NCBI GenBank assembly: GCA_016874005.1
Contig: VGVQ01000019.1
Coordinates: forward strand, 16,749-80,748
Direction: 5' to 3'
Length of the DNA stretch: 64,000 bases
Source of the DNA: Gemmatimonadota bacterium
GTDB lineage: Bacteria > Gemmatimonadota > Gemmatimonadetes > Gemmatimonadales > GWC2-71-9
The notes below the pieces were generated by a model. That model saw only the letters and a program-made list of their open reading frames with translations. It had not been told where the DNA came from and made no database searches. Positions within the stretch are counted from its first letter, which is position 1; the number at the start of each line of letters is the position of its first letter. Positions 7,714 to 16,509 of this stretch are shown piece by piece. The position numbers and the translations under genes were made by a program.

Positions 7714-10010
7714 CGGAACCTCCGCAACCGAAGCGAGTTGGTTACCACGCTGACGGAGCTCAAGGCCATCGCCGCGCTGGCGATCACCGGGCTGAGCTGA
7801 ATGCCGAAGGCGGGGTACAGCACGCCCGCCGCGATCGGGACCCCAATCACGTTGTAGGCAAAGGCCCAGAACAGGTTCTGCCTCATGGTCCGCACCGTGG
7901 CCCGCGACAGCGCGATCGCGTCGGCGACCAAGCCGAGGTCGGGCCGGAGGATCGTGATGTCGCCGGCCTCGATCGCCACGTCGCTCCCCGACCCCATCGC
8001 GAACCCGACGTCGGCCTGGGCCAGGGCGGGGGCATCGTTGATCCCATCGCCGACCATCCCAACTCGCCGACCGGATCGCCGGCGGGTTACCTCGTCGAGT
8101 TTCTCCTCCGGCAACACCCCGGCGACGACATCGTCGATCCCGACCGACTGGGCAATCGTCCCAGCCGGCCCCGGCGCGTCACCGGTCAGCATCGCGACGT
8201 CGAGCCCCAGCTCCCGCAGTCGCCCCACGGCCCGCGCCGATGTCTCCCGGACATCGTCGCTGAGATCGATCGCCCCGGCGCACTCCCCGTCGATCGCCAC
8301 GAATACCCGGGTGGCGCCGACCAGCGGGCTTGGCAACGAACTGGGCGGGGTCACCCCGAACTCGGTCATCAGCGTGTCGCGTCCGACGGCAACCAGGTGC
8401 CCGCCGACGACCCCGAACGCGCCTTGGCCCGCGACCGAGGAGAACCCTTCGGCGGCCGCCGGTTCGATGCCGCGCCGCCGGGCGGCCGTCACGATGGCCT
8501 TGGCCAGGGGGTGCTCGGAGAGCACCTCGACACCGGCCGCGCTCTCGAGGACTCGGGCCGGTTCGAATCGGCCCGCCGGGTGAACCCCCGCGACCACCGG
8601 TTTCCCGGTGGTGATCGTGCCGGTCTTGTCGAGCAGCAGCGACTGGAGCGTTCCGGCCCGTTCGAGGACCTCGCCGCCCTTGATCAAGATGCCAAGCTCG
8701 GCGCCCTTCCCGGTGGCGACCATCACGGCGGTCGGGACGGCGAGGCCCATGGCACATGGGCAGGCGATCACCAGGACGGACACCGAAGCGATGGTGGCCC
8801 GAATCAGCGCCGCGTCGGAGACGGTCGAGTACCAAACGACGAAGGTGACCAGGGCGATCGTCAGAATCACCGGGACGAAGACCCCGCTGATCCGGTCGGC
8901 GAGTCGCTGCATCGGGGCCCGAGTGGCCTGAGCCTGGTGCATCATCGTCACGATCCGGTCGAGAACCGTACCGGCTCCCACGGCCGTGGTCTCGAGCTCG
9001 AAGGCGCCGCTGGTGTTGATGGTCCCCCCGACCACGCGATCCCCGACGGCCCGGGTGACCGGGAGGGGCTCGCCGGTGAGCATCGACTCGTCGACCGCGC
9101 TCGTCCCGGACACGATCCGACCGTCGACCGGAACCCGTTCTCCCGGACGCACCACGACACGGTCGCCGACGACGACCTCGGCCAAGGCGATCTCCCGTTC
9201 CTGACCGTCTCGAACCACCCGAGCCACCTTGGGGGCGAGGTCGACGAGGCGCCGGAGCGCGGCGCTGGTTCGATGCTTGGCCCGCGACTCCAAGGTCTGG
9301 CCAACCAGGAGTAACCCGAGAATGAGGATGACCGCCTCGTAGTAGACTTCCGGAGCCAAGCCGCGGCTCTGAAACGCCTCGGGGGCCACGGTCGCCCCCG
9401 CACTCAGGCCGAACGCGGCCAGAGTGCCGATCGCGACCAGGGTATTCATGGTGGCGGTTCGGTGGCGGAAGGCCGTCCAGGCCCGTTGGTAGAAATGGCG
9501 GCCCGCCCACCCCATCACCAGGAGCGTCGCGAGGCCCAGGATCCAGCGGATCAGGGCGGGCCCGATCTGAAAGAGCCACGGCGCCACGGCGCGGAGGGGA
9601 TCGACCATCCAGGCGGCAGCCCACCGCATCAGCGGATCCATGACCACGGCACCGTGACCCCCCGCCATCAGGGGCATCGACAAGACCATCGCGCCGAGGC
9701 CGAGTCCCACCGACACCACCGCCTTGCGGCTGAGATCGCGATACTCGGCCCGTTGCTCCAGGTCGAGTCGCTGGTCGAGCTCGGCGACCGAGCCAGGCGC
9801 CTCCAGGCTGGCGTCGTAGCCGGCCCGGCGGACGACTTCGACCAACGCTTCCGGCGAGGTGACCGACTGGTCGAATTGGACGGCGGCAGTGTGGGTCATC
9901 AGGTTGACCGCGGCGGTGCGCACGCCAGGGGCGGTCTCGAGGGAGCGTTGGACCCGGGCCTGGCAGGCCCCGCAGGTCATCCCGACGATGGGGAGGGTGA
10001 CCGATTCCAT
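7710..10010 (-). CDS. copA: Copper-exporting P1B-type ATPase
   Basis: The 766-residue protein has one N-terminal HMA domain (GMTCGACQ, Cys13/Cys16) and the usual eight membrane helices. It has the transmembrane metal site IACPCAMG (CPC), the actuator TGEPLPV, the phosphorylated Asp in DKTGTIT, the nucleotide motif SEHPLAKAI and the hinge [21 protein letters not shown]. All catalytic residues are present, so this should be a working Cu(I) exporter of the inner membrane. It is the promoter-proximal gene of a two-gene operon with csoR. CPC plus CsoR favours copper over zinc or cadmium. The start ATG at 10010 lies within about a base of the predicted transcription start. Confidence 0.95.
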   Translation of the reverse strand: MESVTLPIVGMTCGACQARVQRSLETAPGVRTAAVNLMTHTAAVQFDQSVTSPEALVEVVRRAGYDASLEAPGSVAELDQRLDLEQRAEYRDLSRKAVVSVGLGLGAMVLSMPLMAGGHGAVVMDPLMRWAAAWMVDPLRAVAPWLFQIGPALIRWILGLATLLVMGWAGRHFYQRAWTAFRHRTATMNTLVAIGTLAAFGLSAGATVAPEAFQSRGLAPEVYYEAVILILGLLLVGQTLESRAKHRTSAALRRLVDLAPKVARVVRDGQEREIALAEVVVGDRVVVRPGERVPVDGRIVSGTSAVDESMLTGEPLPVTRAVGDRVVGGTINTSGAFELETTAVGAGTVLDRIVTMMHQAQATRAPMQRLADRISGVFVPVILTIALVTFVVWYSTVSDAALIRATIASVSVLVIACPCAMGLAVPTAVMVATGKGAELGILIKGGEVLERAGTLQSLLLDKTGTITTGKPVVAGVHPAGRFEPARVLESAAGVEVLSEHPLAKAIVTAARRRGIEPAAAEGFSSVAGQGAFGVVGGHLVAVGRDTLMTEFGVTPPSSLPSPLVGATRVFVAIDGECAGAIDLSDDVRETSARAVGRLRELGLDVAMLTGDAPGPAGTIAQSVGIDDVVAGVLPEEKLDEVTRRRSGRRVGMVGDGINDAPALAQADVGFAMGSGSDVAIEAGDITILRPDLGLVADAIALSRATVRTMRQNLFWAFAYNVIGVPIAAGVLYPAFGIQLSPVIASAAMALSSVSVVTNSLRLRRFR

Positions 10011-10017
10011 GTCGACT

Positions 10018-10047
10018 AGATTAGGGTACCCCCCTACCCTATGTCAA
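10018..10047 (-). promoter_or_regulatory. copA promoter with CsoR-type operator in the spacer
   Basis: Reading the reverse strand, TTGACA (10047-10042) is followed by an 18-base spacer and TAATCT (10023-10018). The spacer and the first two bases of the -10 box hold a perfect palindrome, TAGGGTA-GGGGGG-TACCCTA (10041-10022). A G-tract between inverted TAGGGTA arms resembles known CsoR boxes. Expected transcription start is about 10011, leaving almost no leader before the copA ATG at 10010. Repression by steric block of the -35/-10 interval is the natural reading. Confidence 0.75.
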
Positions 10048-10091
10048 GCCCGATCCGGAACCCCGACCGAGTCGGTCGAGGCCCGAGCGGG

Positions 10092-10679
10092 TCAGAGCTT
10101 GATCGCGAGGCCAGCGGTGAGGAGCAGGTCGTGGGTGAACTTGTTGCCCAGCCCGAAGTCCCCGCCGTAGAAGAGGTCCTCGAGATCGCCTCGGAGGGCG
10201 ACGTTCTCGCCCAGGGAGATTCGGAGACTCGCCCCCGCCACCCCACCAAACTCGCTCTCGGCCAGGTCGGCGTCGCGAACCAGACTCCCGGTCCGCTGAT
10301 AGGCGGCGCCTCCCCCGATGGCGAGGCCGATCAGCTTGCTCCCCGGGGTCAGGTTGAGCATCAACTTGGCGCTGCCGTATACCAGATCGGTGTTTCGGGG
10401 AAACCGCCCCCGCGCCGACTGGACCGAGACCCGGGCCGGCGAGTAGCCGCCACTGAACTCGACGCCCAGGGCTCGGCCGGTCCAGACGGTGAGACGGCCG
10501 CCATACAAGAGCGACCCTCGCCGAGTGGCGTCGCGAACGGCATCCTGCAAGCCGTCGTCGTTGGTGGGGACGTAAAGGCCCCCGTTCAGGTTGAGCTCGA
10601 GCCCCTTGGTTTGGGCGCTCGCCGGCACCGCAACCAACGCCGCCGCCGCTAACCACCGAATCGATCGCCGAATGATCAT
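10092..10679 (-). CDS. OmpA-like outer-membrane beta-barrel protein
   Basis: A 195-residue protein with a signal peptide (SIRWLAAAALVAVPASAQ). The mature part is made of alternating strands (GLELNLNGGLYVP, LLYGGRLTVWTGRALGVEFSGGY, DLVYGSAKLMLNL) and ends in THDLLLTAGLAIKL, as in small 8-strand barrels of the OMP_b-brl type. The ATG at 10679 is used here; a GTG precedes it directly at 10682. GGGGG lies close upstream, and a -10 box TATACT lies at 10734-10729 on the same strand. Function unknown beyond a surface or structural role. Confidence 0.7.
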   Translation of the reverse strand: MIIRRSIRWLAAAALVAVPASAQTKGLELNLNGGLYVPTNDDGLQDAVRDATRRGSLLYGGRLTVWTGRALGVEFSGGYSPARVSVQSARGRFPRNTDLVYGSAKLMLNLTPGSKLIGLAIGGGAAYQRTGSLVRDADLAESEFGGVAGASLRISLGENVALRGDLEDLFYGGDFGLGNKFTHDLLLTAGLAIKL

Positions 10680-10760
10680 CACTCCCCCGAGTGAGAATTG
10701 TGCCTCGCGCCCCCCGGCGCGATTGGGAAGTATAGCCCCAGAGGCCCGCGGAGCCGAAAC

Positions 10761-10780
10761 TCAGTGATCGAGATCACTGA
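10761..10780. promoter_or_regulatory. CRP/FNR-like 20-bp palindrome
   Basis: TCAGTGATCGAGATCACTGA is a perfect palindrome containing GTGA-N6-TCAC, the core of CRP/FNR-family sites. It lies between two divergent promoters. Its centre (10770.5) is about 60 bases before the predicted start of the rightward promoter, a class I activator distance, and about 48 bases before the leftward start. No regulator gene of this family is in the window. Confidence 0.6.
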
Positions 10781-10795
10781 CCGACTTTCGAGCCG

Positions 10796-10824
10796 TTGAC
10801 AAACCTGAGGGTGCTTCTTAACGT
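10796..10824 (+). promoter_or_regulatory. Sigma-70-like promoter for the structured RNA
   Basis: TTGACA (10796-10801), a 17-base spacer and TAACGT (10819-10824) form a good housekeeping promoter in otherwise GC-rich DNA. Transcription should begin near 10831 and run into the hairpin-rich leader. Confidence 0.6.
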
Positions 10825-10830
10825 GTGGCC

Positions 10831-11093
10831 CCTCGGGAGCGCGTAACAAGCAAAACGCGGACCCAGAGGGCTTCAGGGCGGGTGGGTACCGCCGTTATGC
10901 AAGCGGGCGCAGTCCCGTCGTAACCGGAGAGATGACCGTGACAGCCAGCTACTCGTTCACCATCACCGCCGAGAATCTCGTGAGAGATTCGCGCCGGCCT
11001 GTCGGCCGGAGGGTGAGGCTTCGATCGCGATAGGCGCCGACGCGCCGGCTTGTCCGATCTCGCCCCACCCGTGCCCGGCACCGGTGGGGCGAG
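10831..11093 (+). ncRNA. Structured leader or small RNA, partly cobalamin-riboswitch-like
   Basis: Between the promoter and a strong terminator lie about 260 bases with several hairpins. They include CGCGT..ACGCG (about 10841-10860), GGCGG..CCGCC, CGGG..CCCG near 10900, a 7-bp hairpin at 10973-10990 (GAATCTC-GTGA-GAGATTC) and a 6-bp hairpin at 10994-11009. The stretch TGCAAGCGGGCGCAGTCCCG, then TAACCGGAGAG and AGCCAGCTACTC, resembles the order of conserved blocks in cobalamin riboswitches, but the hallmark CCACTGT block is shortened. A 33-codon frame (10932-11033) with GGAGAG before it lies inside and may be a leader peptide or chance. The next gene, a small unknown ORF at 11187, does not explain a B12 switch. 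The assignment is tentative. Confidence 0.4.
11059..11093 (+). terminator. 11-bp GC hairpin ending the structured RNA
   Basis: CTCGCCCCACC and GGTGGGGCGAG pair perfectly around a 13-base loop. It is followed by TCGCTTTC rather than a real U tract. It can act as the terminator, or as the expression platform if the upstream RNA is a riboswitch. Confidence 0.6.
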
Positions 11094-11186
11094 TCGCTTT
11101 CGGGACCTGTGGCAGGCACGCGCCGACGCGGCGTGAACTACGAGAAGCGGAAGAACGGGGACGAACCGGTCCCCAGGGAGGTATCC

Positions 11187-11408
11187 ATGTTACGGCCGAC
11201 AGTCTATATCCCATCCCGGAATCCGTGCCTCACCGAGGCCCGTTGGCGCCTGGCGCAGGCCTCGCTCGAGGCGATGGTTGCCCATGCCAAGCGGGAGGCG
11301 GCGTGGGAGAAGGCGGACCGCGAGTCGAGCGAGGAACCGCCCGATCCTGCCTTGGGCGCTGAGCTCGCGGTACCTTACGGGCGTTTCGGCGAGGTGTCTC
11401 GAATTTGA
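11187..11408 (+). CDS. Small hypothetical protein (73 aa)
   Basis: The ATG at 11187 is 7 bases after a strong AGGGAGG (11173-11179), which itself follows a GGGGAC..GTCCCC hairpin, so this start is well supported although the frame is open further upstream. The product is charged and helical (ARWRLAQASLEAMVAHAKREAAWEKADRE in the middle), with no signal or membrane segment. I recognise no family. It ends 18 bases before the DUF2461 gene and may share a transcript with it. It is the first coding region after the structured RNA. Confidence 0.5.
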   Translation: MLRPTVYIPSRNPCLTEARWRLAQASLEAMVAHAKREAAWEKADRESSEEPPDPALGAELAVPYGRFGEVSRI

Positions 11409-11426
11409 CGGCCGTAGGGAGGGTCG

Positions 11427-12149
11427 ATGACCGAGTTTCTCGGGTTTCCGTCCGCGGCGCAGCGGTTCCTCAGGGACCTCGGCCGGAACAACAACAAAGC
11501 GTGGTTCGACGCGCATCGGTCGGACTACGAGGCCGAGCTTCGGGCGCCGATGAAGGCACTGGTCGAGGCGCTCGATGCCCGGCTGGCATCGTTTGCCCCG
11601 GAGATCGTCGGCGACGCTAAGCGATCGATGTTCCGGATCAACCGCGACATTCGATTCTCCAAGGACAAATCGCCGTACAAGACCAACGCCGGGATCTGGT
11701 TCTATCATCAGGATGCCGGCCGCGGGGTCGGCCAGGACGCCGAGGGTGGGGCCGGGTTCTACTTTCACCTCGACGCCAAGACCTCTTTCGTTGCCGCCGG
11801 GGTTTGGATGCCGCCCCGGACGGCTCTCGGCAAGATCCGCGACGCCATCGCGGCCAAGCCGGCGGCCCTGCGGGCGATCGTCTCGACCCCGGCGTTTCGG
11901 CGTCGGTACGGGACCTTTCACGCCGACGCGATGCTCACCCGGGTTCCCCGTGGCTATCCACCCGATCACCCAGCGGGCGACTGGCTCCGCCTCCAGTCGT
12001 TCACCGTCGGGCGCGACGTCGCGGCCTCGGAGCTCCGGACCGCCGGGCTGGTGACCAAGCTCGCCACCGATTTCAAGGCGATGCTCCCCCTGGTTCGCTG
12101 GCTCAACTCGGCGATGGGCTTCCGGCCAGCGACGAAACGGCTGCTGTAG
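11427..12149 (+). CDS. DUF2461 / TIGR02453 family protein
   Basis: The 240-residue protein starts FLGFPSAAQRFLRDLGRNNNKAWFDAHR and contains MFRINRDIRFSKDKSPYKTN, the two signature blocks of the DUF2461 (TIGR02453) family. GAGFYFHLDAKTSFVAAGVWMP and LARVPRGY-like blocks follow in the usual order. Members are widespread cytoplasmic proteins with no established biochemical role. Length is normal. It converges on pilC, separated by a strong terminator hairpin. Confidence 0.88.
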   Translation: MTEFLGFPSAAQRFLRDLGRNNNKAWFDAHRSDYEAELRAPMKALVEALDARLASFAPEIVGDAKRSMFRINRDIRFSKDKSPYKTNAGIWFYHQDAGRGVGQDAEGGAGFYFHLDAKTSFVAAGVWMPPRTALGKIRDAIAAKPAALRAIVSTPAFRRRYGTFHADAMLTRVPRGYPPDHPAGDWLRLQSFTVGRDVAASELRTAGLVTKLATDFKAMLPLVRWLNSAMGFRPATKRLL

Positions 12150-12168
12150 CGACCGTCCGGAAAGAAGA

Positions 12169-12196
12169 GTGGGGGTCGGCTCCCGCCGGCCCCCAC
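12169..12196. terminator. Bidirectional terminator hairpin
   Basis: GTGGGGG-T-CGGC / GCCG-G-CCCCCAC pair as a 12-bp stem (one G.T wobble) with loop TCCC. It lies between the convergent DUF2461 and pilC genes. Confidence 0.7.
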
Positions 12197-12237
12197 CCGT
12201 GCCTCCCCGTGGTGTCAGTCGAGTGTGCGGTCGAAGG

Positions 12238-13446
12238 CTACTGGACCGCGTTCACCATATCGAAGATTGGGAGGTACATCGCTACGACCATGCCGCCCAC
12301 CACGACGCCCAGGACGACGATCATGATCGGTTCCATCAAGCTGAGCAACGCGCTGACCGCGACGTCGACCTCGGCATCATAGAAGTCGGCGATTTTCGCG
12401 AGCATTTCGTCGAGCCCGCCGGTCTGTTCGCCGACCGCGATCATCGAGATGACCATGGGCGGGAACACGGCGGAGTGCTGGAGCGGACCCGCGATGGTTT
12501 CACCGCCGGCGATCGAGGCCCGCGACTGCATCACGGCGTCGTGGATCACCCGATTGCCGGCCGTCTTGGCGGTGATCTCGAGCCCGTCGAGGATCGAGAC
12601 GCCGGACGAGATCAGGGTGCCCAGGGTCCGGGTGAACCGGGAGACCGCCGATTTCCGGAGCAGGTCTCCAACCACCGGCGCGTTCAGGAGCGCCCCGTCC
12701 ACCCGCTTCCGGCCATCGGGCGTCTGGTAGTACTGCCGTCCCATGAACGCCAAGGCGCCGGCCCCGAGCAGAAACGCCCACCACCACTGGGTGAGGCCCT
12801 TGGAGGCGCCAATGACGATTCGAGTCGGGAGTGGCAGCTCCATGTTCACCGAGGCGAACATGCTCTCGAAGGTCGGGATCACGAAGATCAGCAGCACCGC
12901 GATGGCGATGACCGCCACCGAGATGATCACCGCCGGATAGACCATGGCGCCCTTCACCTTGCGAACCAGGGCGTCGTTCTTTTCCAGGAACGTCGCCAAC
13001 CGGAGCAAGATGGTGTCGAGGATACCGCCGGCCTCACCGGCGGCCACCATGTTCACGTACAGATCGGGGAACGCCTTGGGGTGCTTGCGGAACGCGTCGG
13101 CCAAGGTGTTGCCGGCCTCGACGTCGAAGACCACCTGCTTGACGATCTCCTTGAGGGCCTTGTTCTCGGTCTGCTGAGCGAGAATGGTCAGCGACTGCAC
13201 CAGCGGGAGGCCCGCGTTGATCATCGTGGCGAACTGCCGGGTGAAGATGACCAGGTCCCGGGTGCTGACACCCCTGGACCCCGGCATCTTGAAGAGAATC
13301 TGCTTGGGCTGCTCGCGAACCGTGACGAGCAGGAGCCGATTCTCCTTCAAGTACGACATCACGTCGTCCTTGGAGGGAACGTCCAGCGTTCCCTTCATGA
13401 TCTGGCCGTTGGCCGTGTTTTTCGCCGTGTACTCGAATACCGCCAT
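12238..13446 (-). CDS. pilC: Type IV pilus inner-membrane platform protein PilC
   Basis: A 402-residue GspF/PilC-family protein with two repeated cytoplasmic domains, the first containing VIFTRQFATMINAGLPLVQSL and the second AVSRFTRTLGTLISSGVSILDGLEI. There are three membrane segments: VIISVAVIAIAVLLIFVIPTF, WAFLLGAGALAFM, and IMIVVLGVVVGGMVVAMYLPIF near the C-terminus. PilC anchors the PilB and PilT motors in the inner membrane. It is the last gene of pilB-pilT-pilC, 20 bases after pilT, and is followed by a terminator. All family features are present. Confidence 0.95.
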   Translation of the reverse strand: MAVFEYTAKNTANGQIMKGTLDVPSKDDVMSYLKENRLLLVTVREQPKQILFKMPGSRGVSTRDLVIFTRQFATMINAGLPLVQSLTILAQQTENKALKEIVKQVVFDVEAGNTLADAFRKHPKAFPDLYVNMVAAGEAGGILDTILLRLATFLEKNDALVRKVKGAMVYPAVIISVAVIAIAVLLIFVIPTFESMFASVNMELPLPTRIVIGASKGLTQWWWAFLLGAGALAFMGRQYYQTPDGRKRVDGALLNAPVVGDLLRKSAVSRFTRTLGTLISSGVSILDGLEITAKTAGNRVIHDAVMQSRASIAGGETIAGPLQHSAVFPPMVISMIAVGEQTGGLDEMLAKIADFYDAEVDVAVSALLSLMEPIMIVVLGVVVGGMVVAMYLPIFDMVNAVQ

Positions 13447-13466
13447 GGTCGCCTCTGCGTTCGTCG

Positions 13467-14657
13467 TTACCTACGGGCCAGCGTCCGATCCGTCTTGTTC
13501 TGGGGCAGCTCACCGATCGGCTGATCGTCCATCGGCTTCTCGCCGATCATCCGGAGGAACTCGTTGGGTTCCTGGGCCACCCGGAGACATTCGTCCTTCG
13601 AGACCTCGCGGTTCATGTAGAGCTGGTACAGGGCATCGGTCATCGTCTGCATCCCGTGCTTCTTGCCGGACTGCAGCGCCGAGTAGATCTGGTGGATCTT
13701 GTCGTCGCGAATCAGGGCCCGAATCGCCGGGGTCGCCACCATGATCTCGCAGGCCATCACTCGACCTTTGCCGCGCGCCCGCTGGAGCAGGGTCTGGGTG
13801 ACCACTCCTTCGAGGACGAAGGCGAGCTGGGCCCGGACCTGGGACTGCTGGTTGTGCGGGAAGACGTCGATGATTCGGTTGATCGACTCGGCCGCCGAGT
13901 TGGTGTGCAGGGTCGCGAGCACCAAGTGGCCGGTTTCGGCGATGGTCAGGGCCGCGGCGATGGTCTCGAGATCCCGCATTTCGCCCACCAGGATCACGTC
14001 CGGGTCCTCCCGCAGGGCATACTTGATTGCGGTGGAGAAGCTCTTGGTGTCGGTCCCGATCTCGCGTTGATTGACGATACAGCTCTGGTGGCGGTGAATG
14101 AACTCGATCGGGTCTTCCACCGTGATGATGTGGCCCTTCCGCTCCTTGTTGACCTTGTCGATCATCGCGGCGAGCGTGGTGGACTTACCGGAGCCGGTCG
14201 GCCCGGTCACCAGGATGAGACCGCGAGGCCTCTCGGACAGCTTGGCCATCACCGGCGGCAGCCCGAGATCCTGGAAGGTCCGCACCTGGAACGGGATCAT
14301 CCGGAGCACCATGGCGACGCAGCCCCGCTGCTTGAATACGTTGCCGCGGAACCGGGCCAGGTTCTGGATCCCGAACGAGAAGTCGAGCTCGTCTTCGAGT
14401 TCGAAGCGCTTCTTCTGCGCCTCGGTGAGCACCGAATAGGCGAGCTGGAGGGTGTCCTTGGGGGTCATCACGTGATCGACCGACGAGTCGGTGATGTCGC
14501 CGTCGATCCGGATCTTGGCGCGTTCCCCCGCCGTGATGTGGAGGTCGGAGGCGTCCTTGTCGATCATCTCCTGGAGGAGGGATCGCAGATTGAGGCGGCT
14601 CCGGTTGTCTCCCGCGCCCGCCGCTGGCGCCTCGCCGATCTTGATTTCGTCGCTCAT
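13467..14657 (-). CDS. pilT: Twitching motility retraction ATPase PilT
   Basis: The 396-residue hexameric ATPase has an N-terminal PAS-like domain (LLQEMIDKDASDLHITAG), Walker A GPTGSGKST at 152-160, the Asp box ITVEDPIEFIH, Walker B GEMRDLETI and the His box TGHLVLATLHT. It depolymerises the pilus for twitching and for pulling in DNA or surfaces. Its ATG overlaps the pilB stop by 4 bases. The charged C-terminal tail after MIGEKPMDDQP is somewhat longer than in PilT of Pseudomonas. PilU is the alternative paralogue, but the adjacent single copy and domain order favour PilT. Confidence 0.95.
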   Translation of the reverse strand: MSDEIKIGEAPAAGAGDNRSRLNLRSLLQEMIDKDASDLHITAGERAKIRIDGDITDSSVDHVMTPKDTLQLAYSVLTEAQKKRFELEDELDFSFGIQNLARFRGNVFKQRGCVAMVLRMIPFQVRTFQDLGLPPVMAKLSERPRGLILVTGPTGSGKSTTLAAMIDKVNKERKGHIITVEDPIEFIHRHQSCIVNQREIGTDTKSFSTAIKYALREDPDVILVGEMRDLETIAAALTIAETGHLVLATLHTNSAAESINRIIDVFPHNQQSQVRAQLAFVLEGVVTQTLLQRARGKGRVMACEIMVATPAIRALIRDDKIHQIYSALQSGKKHGMQTMTDALYQLYMNREVSKDECLRVAQEPNEFLRMIGEKPMDDQPIGELPQNKTDRTLARR

Positions 14658-16390
14658 GCCGCAGTCTCCTTCACGACTTCTTCCAGTGTGGTCACGCCTC
14701 GCTCGAGCTTCTTGACGCCATCCATCCGGAGGGGCAGCATCCCCTCCTTGACCGCCTGGTCACGCAACTCGGCGACCGACGCTCCCCGCAAGATCATTCG
14801 CCGCAACTCGTGGGACATCGCCATGACCTCGTAAAGACCGGCCCGGCCCTTGTAGCCGGTCCCCCCGCAGGTCTCGCACCCGGTTCCCTTCATCATCGGA
14901 ATCTGGCGGATTTGGTCAAGTTTGTCGCCCAGGGCCCGGAGTTCTTCGTCCTTGTACTTCGCGGGGGCCTTGCAGCCGGAACAGATCCGCCGGACCAATC
15001 GTTGCGCGACCACCAGGTTGACCGCCGCCGAGACGTTGAACGGCTCGATGCCCATGTCGATCATACGGGTGATGGTGCTCGGCGCGTCGTTGGTGTGGAG
15101 CGTCGAGAGCACCAGGTGGCCCGTCAAGGCAGCCTTGATCGCGATGCCGCCGGTCTCGAGGTCTCGGATTTCGCCGATCATGACCACGTTCGGGTCCTGC
15201 CGCAGAAACGCCTTCAGCGCCGCCGCGAAGGTGAGCCCGATGTCGGGCCGGACCTGAACCTGGTTGATCCCCATCAAGTTGTACTCGACGGGGTCTTCCG
15301 CGGTCATGATGTTGGTTTCGATGGTATTGATGCGCTGGAGCGCGGAATACAGCGTGGTGGTCTTTCCGGAGCCCGTCGGTCCGGTGACGAGCACCATTCC
15401 GTAGGGGTTGAGGATCGCCTTGAGAAGGTCCTGCTCGGCCTTCGGTTCGAACCCGAATTTGCTGAGGTCGAGGGTCAGGTTGCCCTTGTCGAGAATACGG
15501 AGCACGATCTTTTCGCCGAAGAGGCACGGCAAGGTCGAGACTCGGAAGTCGATCACCTTGTTGCCCATTTTGAGCTTCAAGCGACCGTCCTGGGGAATCC
15601 GGCGCTCGGCGATGTTGAGCTGGGAGAGAATCTTGATCCGTGAGATCAGAGCCGCCCGCATCTTGATCGGCGGCTTCATCACTTCGTGCAGGACGCCATC
15701 GACCCGATATCGAACCCGCATCTCGTGCTCGAAGCACTCGACGTGAATGTCGGAGGCACCCCGCTTGACCGCGTCGGTCAGAACCCCGTTGATGAGCTTG
15801 ACGACGGGGGCGTCGTTGATCTGCGCCTGGCCGACGTTTTCCTCTTCCTGGTCCTCGGCCAGCTCGAGGTCGTCGGTGAGACCGAGACCTTCCATGTCCT
15901 TGAGCAGGTCATGGAGCTGTTGCTGCTGGTTGTCGGAGGCATCGTAGTACTTCTCGATGAGGGTGCGGAGGCTGTATTCCCCCGCCAGCACCGGGAAGAG
16001 ATCGAAGCGGGTGATGAACTTGAGGTCTTGGAGCAGCCCATGGTCGGTCGGGTCGGCCATGGCCACGGTCAGCGTGCGACCCTCCCGTTTGAGCGGGAGA
16101 ACGCAGTGCTTTCGGGCCACATCCGAGGGGATCAGCTTGAGGATCTTCTGATCGACCTCGAACCGAGAGAGGTCGACCGCCGGCATCCGATGCTGCCGAG
16201 CCAAGACTTTGGTGACCTCGACCTCCGGCATCACCCCCATTTTGACCAGGATGTACCCCAGCCGGTGCCCGGTCGTCTTCTGCTCGGCCAGGGCCGCGGC
16301 CAGTTGGTCCCGGTTCAGCAAGCCCTCCGTCAGGAGAATCTCGCCGAGCCGGTCGCCAATGCCGGGGGGTGCTACGACGCTCGAAGCCAT
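14654..16390 (-). CDS. pilB: Type IV pilus extension ATPase PilB
   Basis: A 578-residue GspE/PilB ATPase. The N-terminal MshEN-like domain (about 10-150; GDRLGEILLTEGLLNRDQLAAAL) may bind c-di-GMP, as MshE does. The core has Walker A GPTGSGKTT at 337-345, the Asp box TAEDPVEYN, Walker B GEIRDLETGGIA and the His box HLVLSTLHTND. A zinc site is formed by CSGC and CETC near 490-525. It powers pilus assembly. It is the first gene of the pilB-pilT-pilC operon. The 120 bases before it probably hold the promoter, but I see no clear consensus. Confidence 0.95.
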   Translation of the reverse strand: MASSVVAPPGIGDRLGEILLTEGLLNRDQLAAALAEQKTTGHRLGYILVKMGVMPEVEVTKVLARQHRMPAVDLSRFEVDQKILKLIPSDVARKHCVLPLKREGRTLTVAMADPTDHGLLQDLKFITRFDLFPVLAGEYSLRTLIEKYYDASDNQQQQLHDLLKDMEGLGLTDDLELAEDQEEENVGQAQINDAPVVKLINGVLTDAVKRGASDIHVECFEHEMRVRYRVDGVLHEVMKPPIKMRAALISRIKILSQLNIAERRIPQDGRLKLKMGNKVIDFRVSTLPCLFGEKIVLRILDKGNLTLDLSKFGFEPKAEQDLLKAILNPYGMVLVTGPTGSGKTTTLYSALQRINTIETNIMTAEDPVEYNLMGINQVQVRPDIGLTFAAALKAFLRQDPNVVMIGEIRDLETGGIAIKAALTGHLVLSTLHTNDAPSTITRMIDMGIEPFNVSAAVNLVVAQRLVRRICSGCKAPAKYKDEELRALGDKLDQIRQIPMMKGTGCETCGGTGYKGRAGLYEVMAMSHELRRMILRGASVAELRDQAVKEGMLPLRMDGVKKLERGVTTLEEVVKETAA

Positions 16391-16509
16391 GGGGTGCCGG
16401 ACCGCTCCAGTGAACTCGGAAACCGGGTCCCTTTTGCAAGGATTTGCGCCGTCTTCGAGGGGGTCCCCGAAGGGGTCGGGGTCGAACCGCCAGTTGGCAG
16501 CTCAAGTCG

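Noticed and set aside
10831..11093. A firm cobalamin riboswitch call.
   Set aside because: Some blocks match in order, but the CCACTGT core is shortened and the downstream gene is not a B12 target; kept only as a tentative structured RNA.
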